Of a stretch of 64,000 nucleotides of DNA, positions 52,555 through 63,123 are shown in pieces. The stretch lies in NCBI GenBank assembly GCA_030710605.1, contig CP092874.1:20468611-20532610 (forward strand), written 5' to 3'. The notes under the pieces are model-generated. The model had not been told where the DNA came from. It saw nothing but the letters and a program-made list of their open reading frames with translations, and did not search any database. The DNA is from Cordylochernes scorpioides (lineage: Eukaryota > Arthropoda > Arachnida > Pseudoscorpiones > Chernetidae). The position numbers and the translations under genes are program-made. Position 1 is the first letter of the stretch, and each line of letters begins with the position of its first letter.

Positions 52555-52745
52555 AGAGGCATTTCCTCTGACCACTTACACGAACATGGCATAGCGCTAT
52601 CTACTTGAACAAATATGAACTAAACGTTAATTTAGACTTGTTCCATATATTTGGTCGACCCATTTTCTTGATGAATCAAGAAAAACCAGATATCTACGCG
52701 TTTCGGGCTGTTGGGTCCTCATCAGCGTGGTGCAGGCTGTACTTC
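52555..52745 (-). repeat. Family C/A-type repeat with hammerhead remnant
   Basis: The left end resembles family C (GAGGCATTTCCTCTGACC). The right end carries, on the minus strand near 52690-52735, CACGCTGATGAGGACCCAAC and GCCCGAAACGCGTA. The core bases are intact, but stem II has a mismatch and stem I does not pair downstream. Confidence 0.6.
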
Positions 52746-52783
52746 AACGAATATTATTTAAAATCAAAATAGATATATATATA

Positions 52784-52999
52784 CACTCATGGACAAAACT
52801 TGAGGAAATTGTATCTTTTAGCATGTATATATAGAGATTCAGATAATAACTTTGGAAGATATTTGATACACAGTGGCATTTATTAAAGACACACGAGATA
52901 ACAAATGTGAACAAATTTGCCTCTATCTCCAAAAAAAAAAAAAGCAGACGACCGACGACATCAAAGATTTTCAACTTAAGTTTTGTCCATGTGTGCGAG
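52784..52999. mobile_element. Tc1/mariner-type MITE (family E)
   Basis: Ends CACTCATGGACAAAACTTGA and the decayed complement (TTTTGTCCATGTGTGCGAGTG), TA flanks, and internal CAGACGACCGACGACATC. Confidence 0.75.
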
Positions 53000-53454
53000 T
53001 GTATATATTTATATATAAGTGTTTTACATACTAGAATTGCATCTAGGGTTCAAATCAGCCCTATATAAAACGTTACATGCTAAAGTAGCTTTTCTTTGTT
53101 AGATTTCTGATCTTTTTTTTATGGTACACCATACGTAGGATGTTATAAAATCGAAGCAGCACCTATCTAGAATCTCTGATTTACAGGTTTTGATTTTTAA
53201 ATATAAATTACTTATGTTCTTTCTGGCATCGATCGTGCTTGTCTGAACACCAGGAAGAACTATTAAATAAACTATTTGAAGGGAGAGGTGCCCCTTATCT
53301 TCCCACATATTGAAAATTTTCAAAATTATTTTTTTAAAATGCTTACGACAAAGAGTGTAAATTTTTAATCTTAAAAATGATATAAATACCTAAGTTCAGA
53401 TTATCACGATTTTTTTTCAAATTCTGTTTATATAACTTTGTAATACTAATAATG
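53000..53454. other. Stretch with a family D remnant
   Basis: 53100-53310 has words of family D (ATGTTATAAAATCGAAGCAGC, GATTTACAGGTT, GGGAGAGGTGCC) with the ribozyme lost. The rest is AT-rich. Confidence 0.4.
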
Positions 53455-53950
53455 TATTTGGCCAATTCTGGAATAATAAAAAAAAATTAACGAGAATGGT
53501 TGATATTTATTCCGATAGATGGTGCAAGCCATCAGCAACTTTCAGTTACACGATAAGGAGATGCCTTTTTAATAATTTATGCACCTTATTCCAGTACAAC
53601 ATCAGTCGGTGGAAGGCTGGTTAAACCGTTTGGTTTTCGACCACTACGACCCAGGTTCGATTCCCGTATTGGACACTTTTTTCTGTTAAAAAAAAATGCT
53701 CCAATGGCCCCCGATTCTTGCAAAAGTCCAACCCCACCAGCAAGTGCAAGTAACCAAACGGGGCTCTGGCACATTTGTAAGTGCAAAGTCGAACTGCTTT
53801 TCACATGTGTAGACATGTGATGCGCTTACAGTAAAAGCAGTCGCTAACTACCCACCATGATTATCATGGCCTGTACCAAGTGTACTAGGGATAAGCAAAA
53901 AAAAAAATACAATATCACTTTTGTACAATTTTTTCATTAATAATGTAATA
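53455..53950. repeat. Family A repeat interrupted by a SINE
   Basis: The family A 3' part (53455-53604) continues after the SINE with ACAATATCACTTTTGTAC at 53910. The interruption lies within GTACAATATCAC of the family A end. Confidence 0.8.
53605..53907 (+). mobile_element. tRNA-derived SINE with TSD
   Basis: tRNA-like head with CCCAGGTTCGATTCCCG, standard body, and poly(A) tail. The flanks TACAACATCA (53595-53604) and TACAATATCA (53908-53917) are a 10-bp target duplication with one mismatch. The host family A sequence is continuous across it. Confidence 0.85.
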
Positions 53951-54489
53951 CTAAAAATCCTATTATAAAAACAATGTATATACAAGTAGATAAAAACTGT
54001 AAAATAGACTATTATATTCCCATGAAAAGAAAACATTTAAAATAGAGTTAAAATGCTAGAGTAAAATGTGTGCGGTTTAGATTAATGAGGATTGGTAATC
54101 CCAACCGACATTTCAACCAATCACAAACCGTCTAATGAATGGCAGACGACCCAAGTGGTGGAAAACTTAATTGAGTTTAAAATTGACCTCACATCGTCTC
54201 TAATTGGATTAAATAGCTACATTTTTATTGGCTGTATTGCTTAGTCGCAAGTTTTATAGTTTGGACATTACTTTCTGACTCTCGCTTTTACTGGTTAGAA
54301 AAATGTTAATATAATGTTATTATATATATTTTGTGTGAAAATTATATATAATATTATTTATTATATGGATTTAAATAGTGTTATAGAGAAGATATAGCAT
54401 ATTCATATATTTACATATACATATATTTGCATATTCATATATTTACATATACATATATTTGCATATACATATATTTACATATACATATA
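53951..54489. other. Stretch without gene, ends in a TATG/CATA repeat
   Basis: One CAGACGAC near 54143. At 54400-54489 a simple repeat of CATATATTTGCATATA units includes two octamers. No gene. Confidence 0.35.
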
Positions 54490-55301
54490 TGTGATGATTT
54501 AAGACCATGGAATTGTTGTAAATAGTCTAAATATCCACTACCACATGTTCCACCCCATGACTGTATATAACTTCTTATGTACTGCACATAGAAAGCCTCA
54601 ACTAACATCAATCTGTACCGCGTAAGAATCTAATAAAGTATTGCAACTGTACAGATAGAAGGAATGGAGAGAGACAGGAGAAAGTTAAGGTTAAAACAAA
54701 TCAGGCTTAGAGGATCGTAGAAGTCAAACCTAAGAGGTAGGCCTAGAAGAGAACATAATTATTAATAACGCCACAGTTAACCTTCTGACCCCGGACACCC
54801 TGCGAGCTAAGTTTAAACCAATATTTCCGGACAAGACAGGACGTATCTTGTGACCAGAAGTTATAAAAGTTTGAGAGACGCCCAATTTCCGGAACAAGAC
54901 CGGACGTATTCTTCCGTCAAAGAGATAAGCCAGGCCCAATCAGAAGACAACACCTAAGTAGGTCAACCAATAGCCCACTACCACGTGAAAAAGTCCCACC
55001 AATTAGGAAAGAATCACCTAAATAGGTCAGCCAATTAGAAAGCAGCAAGGTCGTGGTGTTAAATCGAGGCCCTAGAATTGTCAGTCTTCACTTGGATCCC
55101 AACGGTAACACTTGCTCTAAAATCCCCCTCTCTCCTCATCCCATTCCTTCTTGACGTCAGACGCTTTTAGTGGAATCTCTGTTTGTTTATTTCACCTTTG
55201 GCCCAGCTGTGTCGCCTTCCACCACGACTGCACGGGAGAGTTGACATCGAGGTTCGTCTAGCATCAGGTAACACTGGTCCCAGAGGTCCCAAGATATCAC
55301 A
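54490..55301. mobile_element. Possible solo LTR-like element, 812 bp
   Basis: Starts TGTGAT and ends ATCACA, flanked by TATA on both sides, though the local sequence is a TA-rich repeat, so this is weak support. The interior is much GC-richer than its surroundings, with CTGTATATAAC near 54561 and AATAAAG near 54633. CCGGACAAGACAGGACGTAT and GGAACAAGACCGGACGTATT form a direct repeat (near 54830 and 54892), as do two CCTAAATAGGTCAGCCAAT-like words near 54950 and 55018. No protein. Confidence 0.45.
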
Positions 55302-55557
55302 TATATTTACATATATTAATATTTAAATATATATATATTTGCATATATACATATAGTTCTGGTAGAGACTGTAAAGATAGAAGTTAGAAAGATAAGGTAA
55401 AAAAAAAACATGAAAATATATTGATCTTACTTTTTAAAAGTACATGTACGAAATTGACAAATTTGCATAATTACATATGGTCTATGAAAAATATGTCAAC
55501 ATAGCATATAGTGCCTTCTATATGTCAAAAATGGAAACCTTTTAATTTTTCTTCAAT
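55302..55557. other. Stretch without gene
   Basis: AT-rich, two octamers (near 55338 and 55461). Confidence 0.3.
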
Positions 55558-55694
55558 ACATATGGACAAAACTTAAGGAAGTTGTACCTTTTATCATGTA
55601 TATCGTGATTCAGACAATAACTGAAATATATTACAGTGGCCTTTAACTGAAGACACAGGAGATAATCAAGTGTAAACAAAATTGCTTTCGTCTC

Positions 55695-55728
<34 letters not shown>

Positions 55729-55784
55729 AGACGACCGGCAACAACAAAAACATTTCACTTCGTTGAGTTTTGTCCATGAGAGTG
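55558..55784. mobile_element. Tc1/mariner-type MITE (family E), decayed ends
   Basis: CATATGGACAAAACTTAAGG at one end and GAGTTTTGTCCATGAGAGTG at the other, a 31-nt A run, and internal ACAGACGACCGG. Confidence 0.7.
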
Positions 55785-55913
55785 TACGAGTATAAATGAT
55801 GTATTTCTGGTGTATAGGGGAGAAATTTAATTATATTTTTATATAAAATTAGTTTATTGCCCCCGCCCCCCGATTTCTTTCTATTTTGTTGTTGTTTTTA
55901 AGCTAATGAAGTA

Positions 55914-56376
55914 CAGTATACTCTCCTATAACGCGAGTTTTTACAACGCGATTTCGTACAACGCGATAAAAAAAAAATTGCGACAAATTTATTTATACAA
56001 CGTGAATTTTCGTATAACGCCTTATAAAATAAAATGCGGAAATTTCTATATTGACAACTGTACAATACATTTAATTTTTATGCACACGCGTTTTTCTTTT
56101 TTTTTTTTTTTGTTTTTGAACGAAGTATTGATGAATAAAGTTGGAAAAAAAATAAAAATTGAAAAGGAGATATACTGTATCATGTAAAAATGTATTGTAT
56201 AAAATGATGTATATAGGAAAAATAATTATATACTAAAACAAAACTAAATGTTATATTATTTTATATGCAAATGTATATATAAAAAAAGCAAATTACGTAG
56301 TGAATAAACTTTAATTCCTATAACGCGATTTCATACAACACGGAACACATTAATCGCGCTATAGGAGAGTCTACTG
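55914..56376. mobile_element. pogo/Tigger-like MITE with CAGTATACTCTCC ends
   Basis: CAGTATACTCTCCTATAACG and its near complement ending CTACTG, TA flanks, 463 bp. ACAACGCGAT words repeat near both ends. No transposase. Confidence 0.75.
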
Positions 56377-57037
56377 TATCGCGATATAAAAAAATATATT
56401 GAGAGGCATTTATATTCAACAGTATTGGGAGAATAAGTAGAGACTTATTTACATACATCATTCAATACTACATATTTTCAAAACAACATACATATATAAA
56501 ATGATATTTAATACATCTCTATTAACTCCCTATATTCACATCTCCCATATATAGAGTGTAGTTGATTTAAATTCTAACACCGAGGACCCTAAATTACATA
56601 TTGGACCATTTTCTATGCAAATTAACTTGTCCTGTCTATTACCGGGTAATTATGTGTCTAGAGGGGAGTGATTAAGTAGACTTCCTCCTCTCCTATCCAA
56701 CGTACTATAAACTGATTTGCATATTTAAATACATATTCTCAACGTCATCTATTGTCTAGAAATAGAAATACTTTCGATATAAAAGTTATGAATATATTTG
56801 TTACGAATTATCCCATAGACTACATAAAGGTAGTACAAACTGATACAGTAGTTGTTGTGTGCTCGTAAAGCTAGCAGGGTTTACAACTGATGAGCCAGGC
56901 TAACTTTTATAGGTACAATTACTTATATATATGTTATATACAGTCATCAGCGTCATAATCAATTCTTTCTTAATCAATTCTGTCACCGTTTGCTTTTGTG
57001 AATGGAATAAATACCCAAATATGGCCATTTCTCATAA
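56377..57037. other. Stretch without protein gene, upstream of tRNA
   Basis: Octamers near 56615 and 56719. A family B remnant (ACAACTGATGAGCCAGGCT) is near 56885. Nothing else. Confidence 0.4.
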
Positions 57038-57108
57038 CCATCGGTGGTTCAGTGGTAGAATGCTCGCCTGCCACGCGGGCGGCCCGGGTTCGATTCCCGG
57101 CCGATGCA
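57038..57108 (+). tRNA. tRNA-Gly (GCC anticodon)
   Basis: A 71-nt cloverleaf: D-arm with GGTTCAGTGGTAGAAT (A box), anticodon stem CTCGC/GCGGG around TGCCACG with anticodon GCC, T-arm CCGGGTTCGATTCCCGG (B box), acceptor 3' strand CCGATGC and discriminator A. A run of 12 T follows at once, a Pol III terminator. The first acceptor pair is C-C instead of G-C because base 1 is C; the other pairs form. It decodes GGC/GGU. It is probably functional or very recently so. Confidence 0.88.
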
Positions 57109-57120
57109 TTTTTTTTTTTT
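57109..57120 (+). terminator. Pol III terminator of tRNA-Gly
   Basis: A T run directly after the discriminator base, the standard RNA polymerase III stop. Confidence 0.8.
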
Positions 57121-57148
57121 ACAATTTTTAAAACTCATTTATATATTA

Positions 57149-57966
57149 CTAGCGGATGTACCCGGCTTCGCCCAGGTTTTTCTCGAGGGAATGTTTGTAG
57201 TCTAGTAATAAGAAAATATACTACACCTAAAAACTATCAGAGAAAAGAGAAACCACGGAAGGTGAACAGAAAAATGCTTACAATGGATGTTATGTTTACG
57301 ATATATCAAGTTAAATAAAAACAAAGATAAAATTTGCATATGTTGGTCACTATAAATTTGTATATTTGTTAGGCGAAATTAGAAACATGATAAAACAATT
57401 AGATATTTAAAAACAAATGTAGAAATAAAAGTTGAAGTATAATAAACAATGTTAAAGATTAGTTTTAATTATTAATCAAGATTGTGTGTGAATATGTGAG
57501 AAAGATGTAATATCGTTGTTGTTTTCTTGGCCGACTGTTTTACATATGGTGTTATCTTAAAATTGCTTGTTTTGAATATTTTTTAGATTGAGATTATTAG
57601 CTAGTATGTAAAAAAATTAACTCTGTTGAAATTTAATTTTGTATTTATATATAAATAAAATTAACTCTGTTGATTTTTTTTGTATTTAATCGATAACAGC
57701 GAAGTTACGCATGTTAATGTTAGGAAATATATTTTGATGTTAAGCAAAACCTGCTCCATCTCGTTTTACATAAATGTTGAAAATTTGGTTGAAATTGATG
57801 CATTGTAACGAAAGTTTTTAGTGATGTCCACTTATGAAATTTCCATTTTATTAATATAGATACAAGATTGACATCCACGGCGCCAATTTATACTTGTAAC
57901 GAATACTATTTGAATAAAAGCATTTAATCGGGTAAAACCCGGGCGTTGTCCGGGTCATTCGGCTAG
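57149..57966. mobile_element. Helitron-like element with two 3' ends
   Basis: The left end (minus strand) is the CCTGGGCGAAGCCGGG hairpin and CTAG. The right end (plus strand) is CCCGGGCGTTGTCCGGG and CTAG at 57963-57966. Both are Helitron 3'-type ends pointing outwards; no TC-type 5' end is seen. It may be two Helitron fragments inserted or fused in opposite directions. No helicase. Confidence 0.6.
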
Positions 57967-57969
57967 TAT

Positions 57970-58440
57970 ATGTTATATAAAAATATTATTTTATTTAGGG
58001 TTATATTTCATAGATTAAAATATTCTGTTTATATCTACCATCAGATGACGGGACTTTCCCTATATAAAACAGATGGTTGTTGTTTCTTTGTCTTTGGTTA
58101 GTAGCCCCGTAAATAAAGATATTTCCGTTTCCCGATGGCCGGCTCAAACCTTTTGTACATTATGTAAATAAGTTTTTCATTTTTTAGATTCTTAAGCCAG
58201 GCAGTACTTTTATCAAATTAAGAAACTTAACCCTGGAAGCTTTATTTATTTTATAATATATTACTTTAGTTCAATTATATAAAGCAATCTCTGATCAAAA
58301 CTATTTTTACTATTATACTTTAAATATTTTTGCCACGACTGCATTACCATCCTCAAAATAATCAAAAATCAGCAGAAAATCTCATTTTTTAAATAAGATA
58401 TATATAGTTAGAAAACAGAGCAACCCTTAAATAGATCTTT
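57970..58440. repeat. Dispersed repeat, copy 2
   Basis: Matches 45490-45910 in order and orientation. It starts right after the CTAG of the Helitron-like element. Confidence 0.7.
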
Positions 58441-58544
58441 AATTATAAAGTCACATATATTGGATCATTTTTTGGAACTTTTAGATAACTTATCCAATAT
58501 ATGCCTTTTTAATTAAAAACTAAATATATATTTAGTAGGGGAAA

Positions 58545-58805
58545 AATAATACAAATGTGATATTGTACTGGGATAAGGTGCATAAATTATGAAAAAAGGC
58601 ATCTCCTTATCGTGCAACTGAAAGTTGCTGATGGCTTGCGCCATCTATCGGAATAAATATCAACTATTCTCGTTGATTTTTTTTTTTATTATTATTCTGG
58701 GGAATAATTAAAAATCAACGAGAATAGTTAATATTTATTCCGATAGAAGGCGCAAGCCATCAGCAACTTTCAGTTACACGATAAGGAGATGCCTTTTTTA
58801 TTCAT
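58545..58805. repeat. Family A inverted pair
   Basis: Family A ends, AAAGTTGCTGATGGCTTGCG near 58619 and its complement near 58750, enclose a collapsed centre. It abuts the mariner-type element. Confidence 0.75.
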
Positions 58806-58966
58806 AATACAGGGTGATCCAAAAGTCCCGCACAACTTTAAAAATTAATAACTCCGCGAATATTTGCGTTAGAGCAATGCGGTAAACACCATTGTGTTCA
58901 GGATGCAATGGGATTTTTTATGGCAAATAATGAAAAATTCGAAATTGATTTTAGTTACAATTTTAT

Positions 58967-58980
58967 TCACCAGATGGCGC
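58967..58980 (+). promoter_or_regulatory. Near-CTCF site in mariner end
   Basis: TCACCAGATGGCGC matches the CTCF core consensus at 13 of 14 positions (the first base differs). The other mariner ends have related CTAGATGGCGC words. Confidence 0.3.
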
Positions 58981-59795
58981 TCTACCAGATTCAGATATTC
59001 AGCGGCCAAATTGTTTGATAAATTGAAAAATATAATTGAACGACACGTATTTTTCCTTTTTGAATACCAGGAAAGAACCCTAATAATATCAAATAACAAA
59101 TTAATAAAACACCACTTCGCCAAAAGTATGAAGAATTGGTTAACGATTTTCAAATACAATCAGAGATATGTAAAATAGGTAAATGCAAATTAAAACATGT
59201 AGCAAAAATATTTATATTTTATATGGGGTTTTGTGAAATAGATTGAATGTTTGAAAAATACTGCTGATATCAATACACGAAATTTTGATATGTTAATATA
59301 GTACCAACAATTATGATGGCACTACTAATAGGATTTCTTGCTATAAGAAATGTGTAGTTTCTTGACTAATTGGAGACCCTTGACTATTTAACTGGATATT
59401 TGTCATGATCCAACAAATGAAATATAGAGGGGAGTGACAAAATATATTTGTCGTACTTTATTCCAAATATCCTATGGGCTTGTCAAATGTTATCATTGTT
59501 TATTATACTGTACACAATTTTTAAAAATGTTTCCCCTCAAATAAAAATAATTTTTAAATCGACCTTTTGCGTTGAAAAACGTGGTAGTAAAATCATTTTG
59601 TATTATTTTTGTTCACAAAATTTCTAAAGTTATTGGTATACAGAAAATATTCCTTATGCTATTTCTTCTAATGAGCGAAAAGCGAAAACTAAACATAAGG
59701 GGAAAAATTGTGTGTACCAGTGTTATTCGAGAAGTTATAACACTCTGGTTTGCACGACATAATATGTGAGCAAATGACAAACAAAAAATTACTGT

Positions 59796-60686
59796 TCACA
59801 AATAAAAAAAGATAGTCAAGATGTGAGGACAGCATTTATTATCCCCATATCCCAACACAAAGAGCTGCAAAATATTGGTAGATAATATAATACATGGCGG
59901 CTTATATAACACATGAGGTAACTGCCTTCTCTCTTGTATTAGGTCACAATCCTTGCTCAACGTGGCACCCTTCATTCTCAATCACCGCCTGCAGACGATA
60001 AATGACAGAATGGACAGCATTAAATAACATATCTGTTGAAATTGATAAAACGTGCCATCTGATAGAAGCCTTCAACATGGCCAATGTGGTAGGCCAGCAT
60101 CGATAAACACACGATTTAATGTACCCCCATAAACAAAAATCGCAAGGCGTCAAGTCTGGTGATCTTGGAGGCCACTGGTATATAAAGTGGCGACTTATCA
60201 CACGATTTTCACAGAACGTATCCTTCAGCAATTGTTTGGCACCTCGGGAGATATGAGGAGGTCCTCCATCTTTCATGAATGTTATTTCGCTTAGTGCTTT
60301 TGCCCTGCAATATGGAATACCCTTTTCTCTCAAAAGTTGGACATAACGTTCATCAGTTACAAAAACGGTTTTAAAAGTTCTTCCATTGATTTTTCAAAGA
60401 AAAATGGCCCAATAATAAAAGAAGTGAACCCAAACAAAACTGTAAATCTAGGCTGGTAAAGTGGCATTTCTGTAAAAATCCTAGGGTTGTCTGTTGCCCA
60501 AATGCGGCTGTTTTGAATGTTAAATTCTCCGTTTAGAGAAAAGTGAGCATCATCTGTCCACAGAACATTCGACAGCCAGTTTTCATCAATATCAATTCGC
60601 CGGAAAACCCATGCAGCGAATTCTTGACGCATCTCAAAATCGCCAACTTTCAGCTCGTGAAATCTTTGAATTTTGTATGGGTACAC
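59796..60686 (-). pseudogene. Mariner/IS630-type transposase, truncated, copy 2
   Basis: The catalytic half is well preserved: TDDAHFSL (first D, 60357-60686 frame), KDGGPPHISRG (second D) and WPPRSPDLTPCDFCLWGYIK (third D), ending IENEGCHVEQGL. One frame break lies near 60340-60360. The N-terminal DNA-binding region is missing because of the deletion at 60687. The motif layout fits mariner-like DDD transposases widespread in arthropods. Confidence 0.82.
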
Positions 60687-62582
60687 ACAATAGAGACATT
60701 AAGTAAAGCGTCTTCGGATATCACAATCATACTCGGCGAATTTAACTCCAAAAGTTCAATTTGGGGATCACCTGTCCAGGATAACAAAAGTCAGCAGGTT
60801 GAGAACATGCTAACCGACCTCGACCTTACACCGTTAAATAACGGAGAGAACACCTATCTAAGTCCACAGGCACAGAATCCGCAATAGACATCACAGCGAT
60901 AAATTACAACATCGCACCCACAACACAATGGAAAATCCTGAGAGGTGCAATCAGTGACCACAGACCAATTTTAACAACCCTAAACTTCAAAATTGAGAAC
61001 GTCCATTAGAATAAAAGAACATGGAACTTTAGGAAAGCCGAAAAAAATTCACAGAAAAGCTTGAAGAACTGTGCAACGAAAAATTGAATTACAGAACCCT
61101 TGACAAAAACTTGGAAAAATTCTCTTCGAACATTTCAAAATCTGCAAAAGCATCGATACCTAGAGGTAGACGTAAAGACCTGTGGATACTTTACTGGAAG
61201 GACCACAACATCGAGGCAATAATTTCAGAGAGAGAGAGACAATATCAATGAACTTCTTAAAAAAATAAAACAGAAGAAAACAGAAAGAACTCATTGAAAT
61301 TAGTCACAAAATAGAACAAGAAATTTGGATATGCAAACAAGAAAAATGGCAGAATTCTGCGAAAAAATGGATCCAAAAAAGGACAGCCAACACTGGAATA
61401 TGATTAGAGTGTTAGAGAACAATCAACACCAACACCAATCCTCCAATACTCTAACCGATATGAATAGAACAGCGCGAACGAGAACAAACAGATGGCTGAC
61501 ATAATTCCTGAATATCTTTCAAGCACTTCCATACTCAACTATACGAATGAAGACAGGACTCTAAAAATAATATAAACCGGTTTGTTAAACAAGCAAGAAA
61601 CTTCCATCAACAAGATATTTTCTCGAGAGACTTCACACTGAATGAGCTAAACTTATCAATAAAAAAATCCAAGAGGTCACCAAGAGATAATCTAATCTTT
61701 GGTTAAATGATCAAACACTTTGAAGACAAAGCTAATAATCAACTCCTACGAATACTGAACATTTCATGGCAAACTGGTAAACTACCAAAGAATTGGAAGA
61801 TATCAATTATAGTGCCAATACTGAAGCCAAACAAAGATGCCAAGGAATACAAGAACTATCGGCCAATTGCTTTCACCAGCAAACTTTGTAAAATACCAGA
61901 ACGAATTATCCACTCTAGGCTCATAGTCTGGCTCACTAACAATAATAAAATAAACCTCTACCAAACTGCCTATAGATCCCAGCACTGTACGACTGATCAA
62001 CTGTTTTACTTCTGTCAATCAATAATAAATTCTTTCCAGGAAAAACCGCCAAAGAAGACCACGGCTATATTCCTTGATATGACCTCAGCTTTTGATCGAG
62101 TGTGGAGGGAGAAATTACGTGTAAAGCTGCACAACATCGGAGTAAGAGAAAAACCTTAATCTGGATTACAGACTTCTTAAGGGGAAGAAGGTTAAAGGTT
62201 CGGGTCAATGGAGAATTTTCCAAGGAAGGAAGAACATGGGCTGGTGTAACTCAGGGATCTGTGCTCAGTCCTCTACTCTATCTGCTATATATTAACGACA
62301 TCTATCCTTACCTCACTGAAGACACAAAGGTTGTCTGTTATGCAGATGATATAGCCATATGGCACACAAGTAGCAGCATAGAAAAATCGTAAAAAATACT
62401 GAACACATCAATGAGAGGACTGGAGAAGTGGGCAATGGAACTCCAAATGACCATAAACCCAATAAAACCAAACCTATGCGTCTTCTCCACTCACAGAGAA
62501 AAAGGCATAAATATAACAAAAAAATAAGCATAAACAAACAAATGATTGATAAAATTAGAAATCCATAATACCTAGGTGTGAT
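60687..62582 (+). pseudogene. Jockey-like LINE ORF2 (endonuclease and RT), copy 2
   Basis: Starts inside the endonuclease (ITIILGEFNSKSSIWGSP, LTDLDLTPLNNGENT) and continues through KYKNYRPIAFT-like RT sequence: LKPNKDAKEYKNYRPIAFTS, AIFLDMTSAFDRVW (motif A), TQGSVLSPLLYLLYIND and VVCYADDIAIW (YADD active site at about 62335-62365). Several frame breaks (near 60880, 61700, 62150, 62390). It reverse-transcribes LINE RNA at the target site; this copy is dead. Confidence 0.85.
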
Positions 62583-62849
62583 ACTGCAGTCCTGGATCTT
62601 TCCAGTTGGTCTCGAGGACCACGCCATCACCATCTCCTAAGCGGCAAAGTACGCGATCTACGTATTCATCGTAGATCGCAAAATGCGTGGTGTCGCTGGA
62701 GACCCACTGGCGATTCTCCACAAACTCTGCAGCGCTGGAAGAGGCGCCATATTCATTGTACATATTGTATATAATGCATATTATCTTTTTTTAATAGTGC
62801 AGACTGTGCATGTATTGACAAGATGTCAACAAAATTATTTTAATTATTA
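62583..62849 (-). repeat. Family F repeat inserted in the LINE
   Basis: TTTCCAGTTGGTCTCGAGGA, CCACGCCATCACCATCTCC and CGCTGGAGACCCACTGGCG match the elements at the palindrome centre. The tail TGCATGTATTGACAAGATGT matches 10630-10670 and 11855-11875. LINE coding resumes after it. Confidence 0.75.
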
Positions 62850-63122
62850 TTGATGAGGAATTGGAATTTTCAGAACACATAATTAGCACCTCAAATAGAA
62901 CTATCAGAAAACTAAACATTCTGAGAAGGCTATCTGAGAATTCTCAGAACAACATATACCACCTTAATAAGGCCGATAATGGAATATGCAACACCGGTCT
63001 GGGCTCCCTCAAGCTCATCACTAAAAGTAAGACTAGACAGTGTTCAAGCAAATGCGGCCAAAATAATCACTGGTGCTGTTTCATCCACCAACAATGAGAA
63101 AATTCAGAGAGAATGTGTTCTA
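62850..63122 (+). pseudogene. Jockey-like LINE ORF2, C-terminal part
   Basis: Continues copy 2 after the inserted repeat: LEFSEHIISTSNRTIRKLN and then, in another frame, IQRECVLDLLARKQK near the end. This is the post-RT region of Jockey-type ORF2 proteins. It is cut off by the R1-like element. Confidence 0.65.
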
Positions 63123-63123
63123 G

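Larger units (their letters stand above)
58810..63122. mobile_element. Second mariner-type element with embedded LINE (inverted, incomplete)
   Basis: Begins with TA-flanked CAGGGTGATCCAAAAGTCCC. 58810-59800 matches 34740-33707 inverted, then comes the transposase on the minus strand and the LINE on the plus strand. Compared with the first copy, about 1 kb around the transposase start and LINE endonuclease start is deleted at 60687. The LINE continues past the point where the first copy is cut by Ty3. The far TIR is not seen in the window. Confidence 0.75.
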
